Below are positions 17,601 through 26,071 of a stretch of DNA of 64,000 nt, piece by piece. Source of the stretch: Ekhidna lutea (GTDB taxonomy: Bacteria > Bacteroidota > Bacteroidia > Cytophagales > Cyclobacteriaceae); contig NZ_FZPD01000001.1 in NCBI RefSeq assembly GCF_900188325.1, positions 496,001 through 560,000 of the forward strand. The letters are read 5' to 3'. The notes under the pieces were generated by a model. The model saw only the letters and a list, made by a program, of their open reading frames with translations. It was not told the DNA's origin and did no database searches. Each line of letters starts with the position of its first letter. The first letter of the stretch is position 1. Position numbers and translations under genes: made by a program.

Positions 17601-17865
17601 TTACCAAGAGCTTTCCATCCTGTGACAAATGGATAGAATTGACGGGAGCTTCGTGCGCATTGAAAGTGTTTACATCAATACCAGTTTGTACATCCCACAT
17701 TTTGATAGACTTGTCATCGCTGGCAGAATAGACATATTTACCGGTTGGCGAATATTGAACCATGTTGATCCCTGCGGTATGCCCCTGTCGGATGATCAAC
17801 TCACTTTGCTGTGAGAGAGCAGTCCAGGAAATGAGAATGGATAGAAGTGCTAAAATGGTTTTCAT
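14677..17865 (-). CDS. Exported WD40-repeat caspase (metacaspase-like, C14)
   Basis: The 1062-residue protein has a signal peptide (1-20), two blocks of WD40 repeats (about 25-340 and 360-670, with GxxxxSASDDKSIKMWD-type units), a beta-sandwich segment (about 705-790) and a C-terminal caspase-fold domain (about 795-1062). The catalytic dyad is visible: His in FIAGHGVLDKDYTYYF (near 870) and Cys in LLMMDTCHAGELDE (near 920). Family knowledge: prokaryotic caspase homologues cut after basic or acidic residues and often act in stress or death signalling. Export to the periplasm would be unusual for a death protease. It follows the PQQ gene (separated by a terminator) and precedes the FecR-like and CHASE2 genes. 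Confidence 0.92.
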   Translation of the reverse strand: MKTILALLSILISWTALSQQSELIIRQGHTAGINMVQYSPTGKYVYSASDDKSIKMWDVQTGIDVNTFNAHEAPVNSIHLSQDGKLLVSGDRSGTIILWDAITGEVKTQIQAHEGSANTAKLSNDATMIISGGEDEILKLWNTSGDTIKTISGFTAPIMNLAISPSGDRIVTGGGKNNGVEVKLVDPEKGKILADALDNVKGSGAAIAYTKAIMTGFAVIGNVANGRIGKESTTIFVMTYSNIEFTNDGKRILFSQNVFTPFLAEKGEEEETGSASVSLVELSENRNHFGEVSKPIRWQINNPRGVAVLSQDQTKVIVNEQRSIKVYDIENADFPEPGNKEAINYVPPVVKEIKNITKNTNWLALSPDYRTIVTSDQKRQLKLWDYETGRKIRDMEGYVQPALAVDVMPDGKHILVGSLDRDMTMWDITTGTLVRTFDRSSDINHIDVSKDGKYMATTAVNTSFMKIWNFKTGRLYKTLKEKKDNIVWVKFNPEDEDKIWALTDANDLNEWSVTDYKSKKSKEDFQSLEDKFSRGDYSIRFDGYDVTIKKGNQKIINDTQQGIITDAVFSMDSRFAITTNESGEIALYNLQQGKKTISMALIEEGGFIAYTPDFHYTSSKNAAKAIAFKEGNNVLPFEQLELKHNRPDVIAKTLGYASEKLIASYEAAYNKRLKRLGFNPADLSTSNELPKMDVDMLSIPLETDQRTLTFSAKATDENQSINRLQVYINDVPAFGSNGISVAPSASITKDISVELGKGLNEIKVTAINSKGLESLPETFEVQLTTDFDKPDLYLVSIGVSQYQQSQHNLAFAAKDAGDIISTMKGSSEYENVFEKLIVNQNATDANIQAIRSFVEQAQVDDVVMIFIAGHGVLDKDYTYYFATHNMDFNNPSSGGLSYEQLQALIDGIKCRNKLLMMDTCHAGELDEDDIEEAEESISSVGSVAFRSAGSLVKLKENSFGLDNTLELSKALFSDMRKGTGATVISAAGGTEFAAEGVNSENGLFTSCLIQGFSTRRADINRDRDYRVSEIRQYVGEQVILLSNGKQVPTSREENIRNDFKVY

Positions 17866-17882
17866 GGCAGTGGAGACTTTAG

Positions 17883-17918
17883 AATAAAAAGCGATCAGCC
17901 GGAAAATGACTGATCGCT
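17883..17918 (-). terminator. Rho-independent terminator of the PQQ-propeller gene
   Basis: AGCGATCAG and CTGATCGCT form a perfect 9-bp stem with an 11-base loop (17890-17918). Read on the minus strand the downstream arm is followed by TTTTTATT. It lies between the PQQ and caspase genes, so the caspase gene needs its own promoter or read-through. Confidence 0.9.
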
Positions 17919-17934
17919 AACCCTAATGAGAATC

Positions 17935-19848
17935 TTAGAAACTATAACTAATGATTTGCTTTTTGTCAGCTTTGAAGAAAACCTGACCGGAAACCTGATC
18001 ATAGTCATAAATTGGCTCCTTGTCGCTTAGTAATAAAGTGCCAAGCTCCTCGCCCGTTCTTCGATCTACTTTCACTAATCCAGCACTTTTACCCTGACCA
18101 CCTTCACCAACGCGTGTTAAGATCATTCGAATGTCTCCCTTGCTAACTGTAGCCTGAAACTTTTTCTTCGCTTCAGCGCCTACCTGGCCTGCAGCATTAA
18201 AAAGATCTTGAGCTTGCTGAGCATACATTTTACTGTAGTAGTCATTTGTCCCGTACCTTGAATATGCTGCCACATGAGAAGATTGCATTTGAGCCGCAGC
18301 TCCCATTGCCATAACCGATACCTGAGCAGCTCTCAACGCAATCTTAGCTGCCAGACTCAGTCCGGGTGCTTCCCAGTATTTAGCAAACCTCACTGATCCA
18401 TCGGGCTCAAGCATGACAAGGTTATTGCCATCCATGAAGAGGTATCCACCGGCAACCGATTCTACACTTTCTGGTGAAGCATTTTCACCTTCAAACTTCT
18501 TTGCAAGTCCTTTGTGGAGCACCTTATAGTCACCGGTCAAAAGATCGATTTCGAAAAGATCTCCATCAACAACCATGATCTCTTTTGTGAGCTCTGGCTT
18601 GTATCGAAGTGATGGCACTTCTAGCATCCCTTTCTTATCCCAGATCAGTTCTCCATCGTATTGTATGTAGCCAAGTCTACCTTTAATATCGGTGTACATA
18701 ACTCCTGTAGCAGCAATCTGATCAATATTGATCCCTTTGATTTTCTGATCCCAGATAACATTACCATTCTTTCTGTTGAGAAGTAAAAGCTGTTTGCCTT
18801 TCGATGTGGCTAAAATCCCTTTTTCACCTAGATCAACAACATACCCATCAATTTTCTTCACCTCCCATTTCACGCTTCCATTTTGAAGATCATACATGGT
18901 GAACCACTTGTCATCAATCACAACTACTCCATCACTCATCGCAGACATGGTAGGTACTACTTTCAGCTTTAATTCTTGCTCCCATAGTTTTTTTCCAGAC
19001 TTCATGTCCAATGCAGATAGTGTTCCACTATTTTTCTTTTTTTCAAAGAAATATCCAGTTGATAAATCCAGGCTTAAATCGAAACTTTCGAATACTTGCT
19101 TTCTATGCTCTGTATTGTAAGCCCATTTTACATCTCCTGTCTTTGGGTCCATTTTGGCGATCTGAGTAGTTCCTGGAAGTACGATATCACCATCTTCAAG
19201 TAGTGCAGGAAAACCATTAACGGCAATTTCTTCATTGGTCCAGATGATCTTTTGGGAAAGGAGATCTACCATTTTTGTAATTGTAATCGTAGGGGTTCCT
19301 TTTTGAGAGTAATCTTCGAAATTGGTAGAGATGATCACCATTCTTAGTTCAGGAATGTAGCCTGTTCCATTAAAGTTAAACTGAGCCATTTCTCCGAATA
19401 ATGGAACCTTAATAATTGGCATTTCAGCGATTTGAGGACTTATTACTTCTTCGCCTGTCTGGATATTGATCACAGCATATTGTCTGTATTGATATCCATC
19501 GGTGAATTTTAGTTCCACATAATCGGATACTTCCTCATATTCATCATCAGTAAGTACTCTTATAAAGTTTTCAAAGGCATATTTAGGCTCTACCTTTTTA
19601 CCATCAGGACCTTTCATCTTCTTGGCTTGTTCAAATGCCTCACTGGTCCATAAAATATTACCATCCCGGCTATCTACGCCGTGAAGTTTGAAGTCTTTGG
19701 TGCCTACTAGTAGAATTCCACTTTCAGTAACACTGTTCCACTCTACTTCACTGTCAAAGTCAAGTTGCCAGAGGGCATCTTGCGCATTTGTGTGACTTAG
19801 TGCTACAAGTAGCAATAAGCTTAAAATTGTTTTGAATAATTGTTTCAT
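17935..19848 (-). CDS. Exported PQQ-like beta-propeller protein
   Basis: The 637-residue protein has a signal peptide (MKQLFKTILSLLLLVALSHT, then NAQD) and at least six PQQ-type propeller blades with the W-docking pattern (DGNILWTSE, GDVKWAYN, GKKLWEQE, GSVKWEVK, GNVIWDQK, GELIWDKK). The C-terminal third has an Ala/Gln-rich helical stretch (about 500-560) not typical of BamB. The blades resemble BamB or quinoprotein propellers, but no quinone-binding Cys pair is seen, so it is probably a scaffold or binding protein rather than a dehydrogenase. Upstream is a 210-base region with inverted repeats, possibly a structured leader. Confidence 0.82.
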   Translation of the reverse strand: MKQLFKTILSLLLLVALSHTNAQDALWQLDFDSEVEWNSVTESGILLVGTKDFKLHGVDSRDGNILWTSEAFEQAKKMKGPDGKKVEPKYAFENFIRVLTDDEYEEVSDYVELKFTDGYQYRQYAVINIQTGEEVISPQIAEMPIIKVPLFGEMAQFNFNGTGYIPELRMVIISTNFEDYSQKGTPTITITKMVDLLSQKIIWTNEEIAVNGFPALLEDGDIVLPGTTQIAKMDPKTGDVKWAYNTEHRKQVFESFDLSLDLSTGYFFEKKKNSGTLSALDMKSGKKLWEQELKLKVVPTMSAMSDGVVVIDDKWFTMYDLQNGSVKWEVKKIDGYVVDLGEKGILATSKGKQLLLLNRKNGNVIWDQKIKGINIDQIAATGVMYTDIKGRLGYIQYDGELIWDKKGMLEVPSLRYKPELTKEIMVVDGDLFEIDLLTGDYKVLHKGLAKKFEGENASPESVESVAGGYLFMDGNNLVMLEPDGSVRFAKYWEAPGLSLAAKIALRAAQVSVMAMGAAAQMQSSHVAAYSRYGTNDYYSKMYAQQAQDLFNAAGQVGAEAKKKFQATVSKGDIRMILTRVGEGGQGKSAGLVKVDRRTGEELGTLLLSDKEPIYDYDQVSGQVFFKADKKQIISYSF

Positions 19849-20058
19849 GTCTGATCGAGTTTATTCGCGGTTAATTTTTATTAAATCAAAGTTTATCGAA
19901 TATGACCTTCCATGAAATCCACTACAGATGGGATATTTATATACCGTGAAACCCGTAGATGGATAAATAACTAGTAGGAGTATTCCTTATCCCCTTTCGA
20001 GTGACTCGGGCTACTGTGTTAGTCCTCCCAGGTAATACTGCCAGATTTTTAAAAGGTA
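19849..20058 (-). promoter_or_regulatory. Leader region of the PQQ gene with inverted repeats
   Basis: No gene fits here. In + strand coordinates GTATTCC (19980-19986) can pair with GGTAATAC (20031-20038), enclosing a CGAG/CTCG hairpin flanked by CCCC and GGG. On the minus strand this would form a branched 5' leader. I cannot match it to a known riboswitch; the response regulator ending at 20059 has no other clear terminator. Confidence 0.25.
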
Positions 20059-20676
20059 CTAGATAAGGTTGTTTGCGTAGGCGAATTTGATGAGCCCAAC
20101 CAGGTTATTGGTTTTGGTTTTGCGAAAGATGTTTTTGCGGTGAGTTTCTACCGTTCGTTCGCTGATGAACAGCTCTTCGGCCATTTGTTTGTTGGTAAAT
20201 TCTTTAGCGATGAGCTTGAGGATTTCCCGCTCTCTGTCGGTCAAAAGCTTTTGCTCTTCAGTACCATTCAGACCTTTCATGAGCATGGTATTCACATCAG
20301 AGCTTAGGTACACTTTTCCATTTTTCACCGCCCGAACTGCATTTACTAACTCTTCGTGTGAATCCTTTTTCAGGATGTACCCATCCACGCCTTCTTTCAG
20401 GATTTCTTTGATAAGATGTGCTTCATCATGCATGCTCAGCACAATGATTTTTGTGTTGGGGTATTTCTGCTTCACCCTCCGAACTAATGTCAGTCCATCG
20501 TCATCCGGCAGGTTGTAATCGGTTATGAGTAGGTCAACCTTCTTTCGAGTTAAATCATCAAGAGTCTCACCAACTGTGCCAGCAGAGCCAACGACTTCAA
20601 GATCATCTTCAGCGGAAAGAATTTTAATTAACCCACCTAATAGGATGGCGTGATCGTCGGTTAAAAATATGTTCAT
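20059..20676 (-). CDS. NarL/FixJ-type response regulator (LuxR HTH)
   Basis: The likely start is the ATG at 20676 (MNIFLTDDHAI), which gives a 205-residue regulator; an ATG at 20718 would add 14 unconserved residues. The receiver domain (1-120) has Asp7/Asp8 and the phosphoacceptor Asp53 in DLLITDYNLPDDDG, then the conserved Lys in YILKKDS. The C-terminal LuxR helix-turn-helix (about 140-200) carries LTDREREILKLIAKEFTNKQ and RTVETHRKNIFRKTKTNN. It is the partner of the two histidine kinases encoded just upstream in the same direction. Its targets are unknown. Confidence 0.93.
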   Translation of the reverse strand: MNIFLTDDHAILLGGLIKILSAEDDLEVVGSAGTVGETLDDLTRKKVDLLITDYNLPDDDGLTLVRRVKQKYPNTKIIVLSMHDEAHLIKEILKEGVDGYILKKDSHEELVNAVRAVKNGKVYLSSDVNTMLMKGLNGTEEQKLLTDREREILKLIAKEFTNKQMAEELFISERTVETHRKNIFRKTKTNNLVGLIKFAYANNLI

Positions 20677-20782
20677 TTTGGCAGGTTTGTCTCTGCCCAT
20701 GAAAGATAGCAAATTCATTGGGTTTCCCTTCTAAGCCCTCAATAATTATAAGTTCAAAGAAGTTGAAGGAATGAGTTGAAAG

Positions 20783-22567
20783 CTATACCATCTCCATGGT
20801 ATTTTGCTCTACCTCTTTCTGAAGTTCAGTTTGAACTGGTATGTTGATGATTAAGGAATTACCTCTGGTTTCAGGGTGTGTTTCAAGCTCCAACTTACCT
20901 CTAATGAGGTTTGTCCTGGTATTAAGATTCTTCCATCCATTCCCCTTGCCAGACGTAAGGAGGTTCCTGTCAAAACCTGCACCATCATCCTCGATGAGTA
21001 GTGTTATTTCATCTTCATCCTTAGTGATTTGCAATGTTACTTTTTTAGCATCTGAGTATTTCAGGATGTTGTTGATCCACTCTTGAGAAATGCGATAAAG
21101 CGAAATTTCCTGCAGCTCGGAAAGGCGTTGGTCTAGCCCAAACACATTTAATTCTATGCTCATATTTCCAGCCTGATTTATACGACCTACAAATTCTTGA
21201 AGAGCACTTTCCAATCCATTTTTGATCAGGGTTTGAGGCATTAGATCAAAGCAGATGTTTTTTAGTTCTCCGTACATGTCATCGATCACTTTTGAAGACT
21301 CTTCAAACACCTTTTGGCGTTCGTTGGGCTTGGCTCCATCGTTCAAATTTTTCAGATTCATGTTTAAAATTGAAATCATTTGCCCAAATCCATCATGAAG
21401 GTCACGGGCATAACGGGATCGCTCTTTTTCCTGCGATGTAATGGTTGCTCTGATTTCTGCTTCACGTGCCATCCGCTTATGTTCTTCCACTAATTTTTCA
21501 GCTTTCAGTTTAGTCCTCTGTCGATTTTGGAGGAAGAGAAGTATAAGGAGGAAAATAGCTGTTCCTGCACCGATGAGAAAACTATTTTTTTGTTGAATTT
21601 CGGCTTGTTGTGTTTGAATTTCAGCTTCTTTCTTTTCGGTTTGATATTTAGTTTCCAGCTCGGCTACCTGTTTGCTTCTGCGGTCATTAAAAAGGCTGTC
21701 CTTTAGTGAGACGTGATCTTTAAAATAGGCAAGGGCTTTTTTGTAATCACCTCGTTGCTCTTGCACAGTAGCGATCATCGAAAGTACGTATTGTTCGAAA
21801 TCAGCGTATGAAACTTTCTGAGCAATCTTTAACGCTTCCAAGAAATAAACTTCTGCTTGATCATATTCTTGTAGTTCGAAGAACATCTCGCCGATGTTAT
21901 TTTTGACAATTCCATAGCCTGCTTCATCTCCAATCAGCAGCTTGTATTCTGCTGCCAACTCAAAATAGTATTGAGCACTGTCAATTTTATTCAGCTTGGT
22001 GTAGGCCATACCCAAATTATCATAATTGTAACTTAGGCCAATGGTATCGCTAATGGCAGATTTAACCTCCGTAGAGCGGAGGTAGTAGTCAAGGGATTCC
22101 TGAAATTTTTCTTGCTGAAATAACAGTACTCCAATGTTGTTGAGGCTGTTTCCAATACCTATCGAATCATTCTGAGCAATCGCATAATCTAACCCTTGAT
22201 TAAAGTAGTCTTGAGCAAGGTCAAAATCACCTTGCTTTTTCTGCAATGTGCCAATTAAGTTGAGAATTTCAGAAGGCTTTGATTTTGTATTGAGACTAAC
22301 ATACAAATCTAGTGAAGTTTGATAGCTCTCTAGAGCACTATCGAATGAACCCAGACAATAGTGGGTGTATCCGAGTTCAAGAAATGCCCATGCTTTTAGC
22401 CGGCTATCAGGCATGGATTTCAGTTTCGTCTGAAGGATTAGTGCTAGTGCACTGTCACAATTGGTTTTGCGGATTTCTGCTACTTTTTCAAGTAGATTTT
22501 GATCTATTTCCTGAGCGAATACGCTGACTGACAATACGATAAGTGTAAAATAGGCGGACGGTTTCAT
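20783..22567 (-). CDS. TPR-containing sensor histidine kinase (HisKA_3), copy A
   Basis: The 594-residue kinase has a signal-peptide-like N-terminus (1-19), about six TPR units in the periplasm (30-305), a coiled segment, one membrane helix (about 328-346), then a HisKA_3 dimerisation domain with the phosphoacceptor His in ARDLHDGFGQMIS (near 391) and a HATPase domain with the N-box NNILKYSDA and G-box GDGAGFD. This layout (periplasmic TPR sensor and NarL-type kinase) is common in Bacteroidota. The kinase half is strikingly similar to copy B at 22658-24514. It lies 106 bases upstream of the regulator gene. Confidence 0.93.
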   Translation of the reverse strand: MKPSAYFTLIVLSVSVFAQEIDQNLLEKVAEIRKTNCDSALALILQTKLKSMPDSRLKAWAFLELGYTHYCLGSFDSALESYQTSLDLYVSLNTKSKPSEILNLIGTLQKKQGDFDLAQDYFNQGLDYAIAQNDSIGIGNSLNNIGVLLFQQEKFQESLDYYLRSTEVKSAISDTIGLSYNYDNLGMAYTKLNKIDSAQYYFELAAEYKLLIGDEAGYGIVKNNIGEMFFELQEYDQAEVYFLEALKIAQKVSYADFEQYVLSMIATVQEQRGDYKKALAYFKDHVSLKDSLFNDRRSKQVAELETKYQTEKKEAEIQTQQAEIQQKNSFLIGAGTAIFLLILLFLQNRQRTKLKAEKLVEEHKRMAREAEIRATITSQEKERSRYARDLHDGFGQMISILNMNLKNLNDGAKPNERQKVFEESSKVIDDMYGELKNICFDLMPQTLIKNGLESALQEFVGRINQAGNMSIELNVFGLDQRLSELQEISLYRISQEWINNILKYSDAKKVTLQITKDEDEITLLIEDDGAGFDRNLLTSGKGNGWKNLNTRTNLIRGKLELETHPETRGNSLIINIPVQTELQKEVEQNTMEMV

Positions 22568-22657
22568 CTACCTAAGATGATAAAATAATTTCTTGGGTAG
22601 AAGTCCACTTTCGGTCTTTTCGTTTAAATAAGGATTTTTTAGGATAATTGATGATGA

Positions 22658-24514
22658 CTAAGCAATAACCTCTTCCTGATTTTTTATTAATAGTTTGCTT
22701 GGTGCGTTTACGATTAAAACGTTACCCTTCTTTCCATGCTCTGTTTCAAGAGTCAACTCTCCCTTAATCAAATTTGCTCTCGTATTCAGATTTTTCCACC
22801 CGTTACCTTTTCCGGCGGTGAGTAATCTGGAATCAAAACCAGTCCCATTATCTTCGATCAACAAAGTAATTTCATCTTCATCTCTTGTGATCTGCAAAGT
22901 CACTTTTTCTGCATCGGAGTACTTCAAAATATTATTTATCCATTCCTGAGATATACGATAAAGTGAAATTTCTTGTAGGTCTATTAAGCGCTCATCAAGC
23001 CCGAAGACATTTAGCTCGATGCTTATTTTACTCGTTTCATTGATCCGATCTACAAATTCCCTTAATGCGCTTTCTAATCCGTGTTTAATTAAAGTTTGTG
23101 GCATTAGGTCAAAACAGATGTTTTTAAGTTCTTTATACATATCCTCAATTACCTGAGAAGATGAGGCAAAAACTTTTTGTCGTTCATCAGGCTTTGATCC
23201 GTTTTCGAGGCTTTTGAGATTCATATTGAGAATAGAGATCATCTGCCCAAATCCATCATGTAAATCTCTGGCATATCTGGCCCTTTCTTTTTCTTGTGAT
23301 GAAATAGTAGCTGTGATTTCAGCTTCCTTTGTTTGTAGCTTCACTTGCTGGAGCTTGAGCTCCTGCTTTTTTCGAATTCTATTTCTCCAAAGTGCTCCAA
23401 TGACTATTAGGAGCGCAAGTACTGTGGCTGAAGCTATTAAAGCGATTCTATTTCTGGAAATGGTAGCTTCTTGTTCTTCAAGTAGTGCTTGTTGCAGTTC
23501 AATCTGCTGCTCTTTCTTCTGTGTTTCGTATTTAGCCTGAAGCGTCGAAATCACCTTGGCTCGCTCTAGGTTGAATAAACTGTCCTCGAGATTTTCGGCT
23601 TGCACTTTTACCAACAACGATTTCTCAAAATCACCCGCCATGGCAAGTACCGATGATAATGAGTCTAATGACTTGCGAACTAAATCCGGGTATCCGAAAG
23701 CCCTACTTTCATTAATGGCTTTAGTGTAGAATGAAATAGCAGATTGAACATCTTTGGTCTGAAAATAAAAATCAGCTATTGCCTTATAGTTTTCCAGTAC
23801 TCCTTGATTGTCATTAATGGCTTTTCTTATTTCAGTGGATTGATCGAAATAGGAAATTGCTTTTTCAAAATTGCTTTTTCTTCTTTCCATATCAGCAAGA
23901 TCAAGGTAGGTATAACCCAATCCAACACTATCTTTTTGTTGGAGCCTGATTGCGTGACATTTCAGATAAAGGGGATCTGATTTTTTGTAATTTTTTCTAA
24001 CCCAATGAAAAGCAGCCTGCATGCCATAGGAAGTTCCTAGCGTCCTTAAGTCACCTGATTCTTTGGCGAGATGTTCCGACTTTGTCCAGAGGCTCAGTGC
24101 TTTTTCAATTTCTCCTTGTTTTTGGTAGTAGTTGGCCATTTCATTGCATAGCTGAGCCAAACCACTTTTATCATTTAGCGAGTCATACAGATCATATGAC
24201 CGTAAATATGCAGGTAATGCTGTTTCATAGTCACCTATGAGATACAGTATGATTCCATAATTTTTTTGAGCCAGCGCTTCTTTATGGGGAGAGTTTAGCT
24301 TTTTTGAGAGTTTCACGGCTTTGCGTGTAAGCTGAAGCGAATGGGCAAAGTCAGCACTATAAATGGCGTAGAAATTATTGTTGATATAGTCAACCAAATC
24401 CAGTCCTGACAAATTGGCTAATTCTTTTTCTATCTCTGAGGTGCTATTGTCCTGAGAAAAGCTGCTCCAAAACAGTCCAGAGAGAGCAAGAAATATTAAC
24501 AGCTTTTTTGCCAT
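22658..24514 (-). CDS. TPR-containing sensor histidine kinase (HisKA_3), copy B
   Basis: The 618-residue protein has the same order as copy A: signal peptide (MAKKLLIFLALSGLFWSSFSQ), periplasmic TPRs (about 30-320), a coiled coil, one membrane helix (about 353-373), HisKA_3 with His in ARDLHDGFGQMIS (near 418) and a HATPase domain. From the HisKA_3 start to the G-box the two kinases are mostly identical residue for residue, while their TPR sensors differ. This points to a tandem duplication with divergence of the sensing half. Both likely signal to the single regulator at 20059. Confidence 0.93.
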   Translation of the reverse strand: MAKKLLIFLALSGLFWSSFSQDNSTSEIEKELANLSGLDLVDYINNNFYAIYSADFAHSLQLTRKAVKLSKKLNSPHKEALAQKNYGIILYLIGDYETALPAYLRSYDLYDSLNDKSGLAQLCNEMANYYQKQGEIEKALSLWTKSEHLAKESGDLRTLGTSYGMQAAFHWVRKNYKKSDPLYLKCHAIRLQQKDSVGLGYTYLDLADMERRKSNFEKAISYFDQSTEIRKAINDNQGVLENYKAIADFYFQTKDVQSAISFYTKAINESRAFGYPDLVRKSLDSLSSVLAMAGDFEKSLLVKVQAENLEDSLFNLERAKVISTLQAKYETQKKEQQIELQQALLEEQEATISRNRIALIASATVLALLIVIGALWRNRIRKKQELKLQQVKLQTKEAEITATISSQEKERARYARDLHDGFGQMISILNMNLKSLENGSKPDERQKVFASSSQVIEDMYKELKNICFDLMPQTLIKHGLESALREFVDRINETSKISIELNVFGLDERLIDLQEISLYRISQEWINNILKYSDAEKVTLQITRDEDEITLLIEDNGTGFDSRLLTAGKGNGWKNLNTRANLIKGELTLETEHGKKGNVLIVNAPSKLLIKNQEEVIA

Positions 24515-24528
24515 GGGTTAAAACTATT

Positions 24529-24565
24529 AAAAATAAAAAAGCGAATGTCAATTAAGACATTCGCT
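24529..24565 (-). terminator. Rho-independent terminator of rocD
   Basis: AGCGAATGTC and GACATTCGCT form a perfect 10-bp stem (24540-24565) around a 6-base loop. On the minus strand it is followed by T6ATTTTT. It separates rocD from kinase copy B. Confidence 0.92.
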
Positions 24566-24590
24566 CTCAGTATTTAATGGCACTAAAGAT

Positions 24591-25868
24591 TTACTTCTCA
24601 AATTCCAGTATCGTCTTTTCTATAATATCACAGCATTCATGTAGCTGTTCTTCTGTCATGACCAAAGGAGGGGCGAATCGAATGATATTACCATGAGTAG
24701 GTTTAGCTAGAAGTCCATTTTCTTTCAGCTTCACACAAATATCCCATGCTGTTGAGCTTTCTTCACCGTCGTTGATCACAATGGCATTCAATAAGCCTTT
24801 TCCTCTCACCAGGTTCACCAACTCTGATTTCTCGATCATTTTATTCATGCGATCTCTGAAAATATCACCCAACCTTCTGGCATTCTGAGTTAATTTTTCA
24901 TCTCTAATGACATTTAAAGCAGCCATCCCAACAGCCCCTGCTACTGGATTTCCTCCAAAGGTAGAGCCGTGCTGACCAGGCTTAATCACTTCCATCACGG
25001 TATCATTTGCCAATACAGCAGAAACAGGATAGGCTCCTCCGGAAAGTGCTTTGCCTAAAATGAGAATATCAGGCTCAGTGTAAGTTGATTGTTTTTCGCA
25101 ATGGCCTTCGCATGAACAATCGCCACAAACCCTAAGCAATGCGCCTGTTCTTCCAATTCCTGTTTGAACTTCATCAGCTATGAACAGCACACCGTGTTTT
25201 TCACAAATTTCTTTCACTTTTTTGATGTACCCTTCATCTGGCACCATTACTCCTGCTTCTCCCTGGATAGGCTCAACAAGGAAACCAGCCACATTTTCGC
25301 CCTGAACGGCTCGCTCAACCTCTGCCAGGTCATTGTAGGGAATTCGGATAAACCCGGGGGTAAATGGCCCAAAGTTTTTATTTGCTACCGGATCGTTTGA
25401 GAATGAGACAATTGTGGTCGTTCTTCCGTGGAAGTTGTTGTCGCAAACGATGATTTGGGCTTTATTTTCATCAATTCCTTTTTTCTCATACGCCCATTTT
25501 CTACAAAGCTTAATGGCTGTTTCAACAGCTTCAGCGCCTGTATTCATGGGCAGTACTTTGTCAAAACCGAAGTACTCAGTTATGAATTTTTCATAAGGTC
25601 CAAGCACGTCATTATAGAAAGCTCTTGAAGTTAGCGTGAGCGTCTCAGCTTGCTTGCTCATAGCTCCCACGATTGCAGGATGACAATGCCCCTGGTTTAC
25701 AGCAGAATAAGCAGATAGAAAATCAAAATATTGTTTTCCTTCTACATCCCAGACATACACACCATCTCCCTTCGCCAATACTGCTGGTAGCGGATGGTAG
25801 TTATGGGCACCATGCTTATCTTCCAGTTTTATTAATTCTTCACTCGAAAGTGTTTTGTTTTCTATCAT
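24591..25868 (-). CDS. rocD: Ornithine--oxo-acid transaminase
   Basis: This PLP enzyme moves the delta-amino group of ornithine to 2-oxoglutarate, giving glutamate semialdehyde for proline and glutamate metabolism. The 425-residue protein has the OAT pattern: [17 protein letters not shown] at the N-terminus, [23 protein letters not shown], the cofactor Asp in [15 protein letters not shown], and the PLP Lys in [13 protein letters not shown]. An insertion of about 17 residues at roughly 246-262 carries four Cys and one His ([14 protein letters not shown]) just after the GRTG motif; it may bind a metal. The gene stands alone, with a strong terminator. Confidence 0.95.
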   Translation of the reverse strand: MIENKTLSSEELIKLEDKHGAHNYHPLPAVLAKGDGVYVWDVEGKQYFDFLSAYSAVNQGHCHPAIVGAMSKQAETLTLTSRAFYNDVLGPYEKFITEYFGFDKVLPMNTGAEAVETAIKLCRKWAYEKKGIDENKAQIIVCDNNFHGRTTTIVSFSNDPVANKNFGPFTPGFIRIPYNDLAEVERAVQGENVAGFLVEPIQGEAGVMVPDEGYIKKVKEICEKHGVLFIADEVQTGIGRTGALLRVCGDCSCEGHCEKQSTYTEPDILILGKALSGGAYPVSAVLANDTVMEVIKPGQHGSTFGGNPVAGAVGMAALNVIRDEKLTQNARRLGDIFRDRMNKMIEKSELVNLVRGKGLLNAIVINDGEESSTAWDICVKLKENGLLAKPTHGNIIRFAPPLVMTEEQLHECCDIIEKTILEFEK

Positions 25869-25930
25869 AATTTTGCTGTTTATCTAATAATTACAAGATT
25901 AATAATTTAACCGCTGAGGCACAATTTAAA

Positions 25931-26071
25931 GTGGAATTACACCCAGAGGACTACTATATTAACAAAGATGGGCTGCTGGTGTTCACAGAAATGTATCATC
26001 GCAAAAGAGGGTACTGCTGTGGCAATGCTTGTTTACACTGTCCATATAATCATGAAAATGTGCAGAGATAG
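25931..26071 (+). CDS. Small Cys-rich DUF5522-like protein
   Basis: This 46-codon frame reads VELHPEDYYINKDGLLVF, then TEMYHRKRGYCCGNACLHC and PYNHENVQR. It matches the small DUF5522 family: a DYYxNxDGLxVFT start, then the GYCCGNxCxHCPY signature with four Cys. The start is uncertain: GTG at 25931 fits the family N-terminus, and the frame is open back to 25871 with no ATG. The Cys and His spacing suggests a metal site. It is missed by length filters; a longer Cys-containing frame in another phase (from 25968) is a shadow. It sits just before rpmB. Function unknown. Confidence 0.75.
   Translation: MELHPEDYYINKDGLLVFTEMYHRKRGYCCGNACLHCPYNHENVQR

Noticed and set aside
14677-17865. WD40-caspase as a known cytoplasmic defence (abortive infection) effector
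   Set aside because: The N-terminal signal peptide and the exported neighbours do not fit a cytoplasmic phage-defence module; no nuclease or sensor typical of such systems is adjacent.
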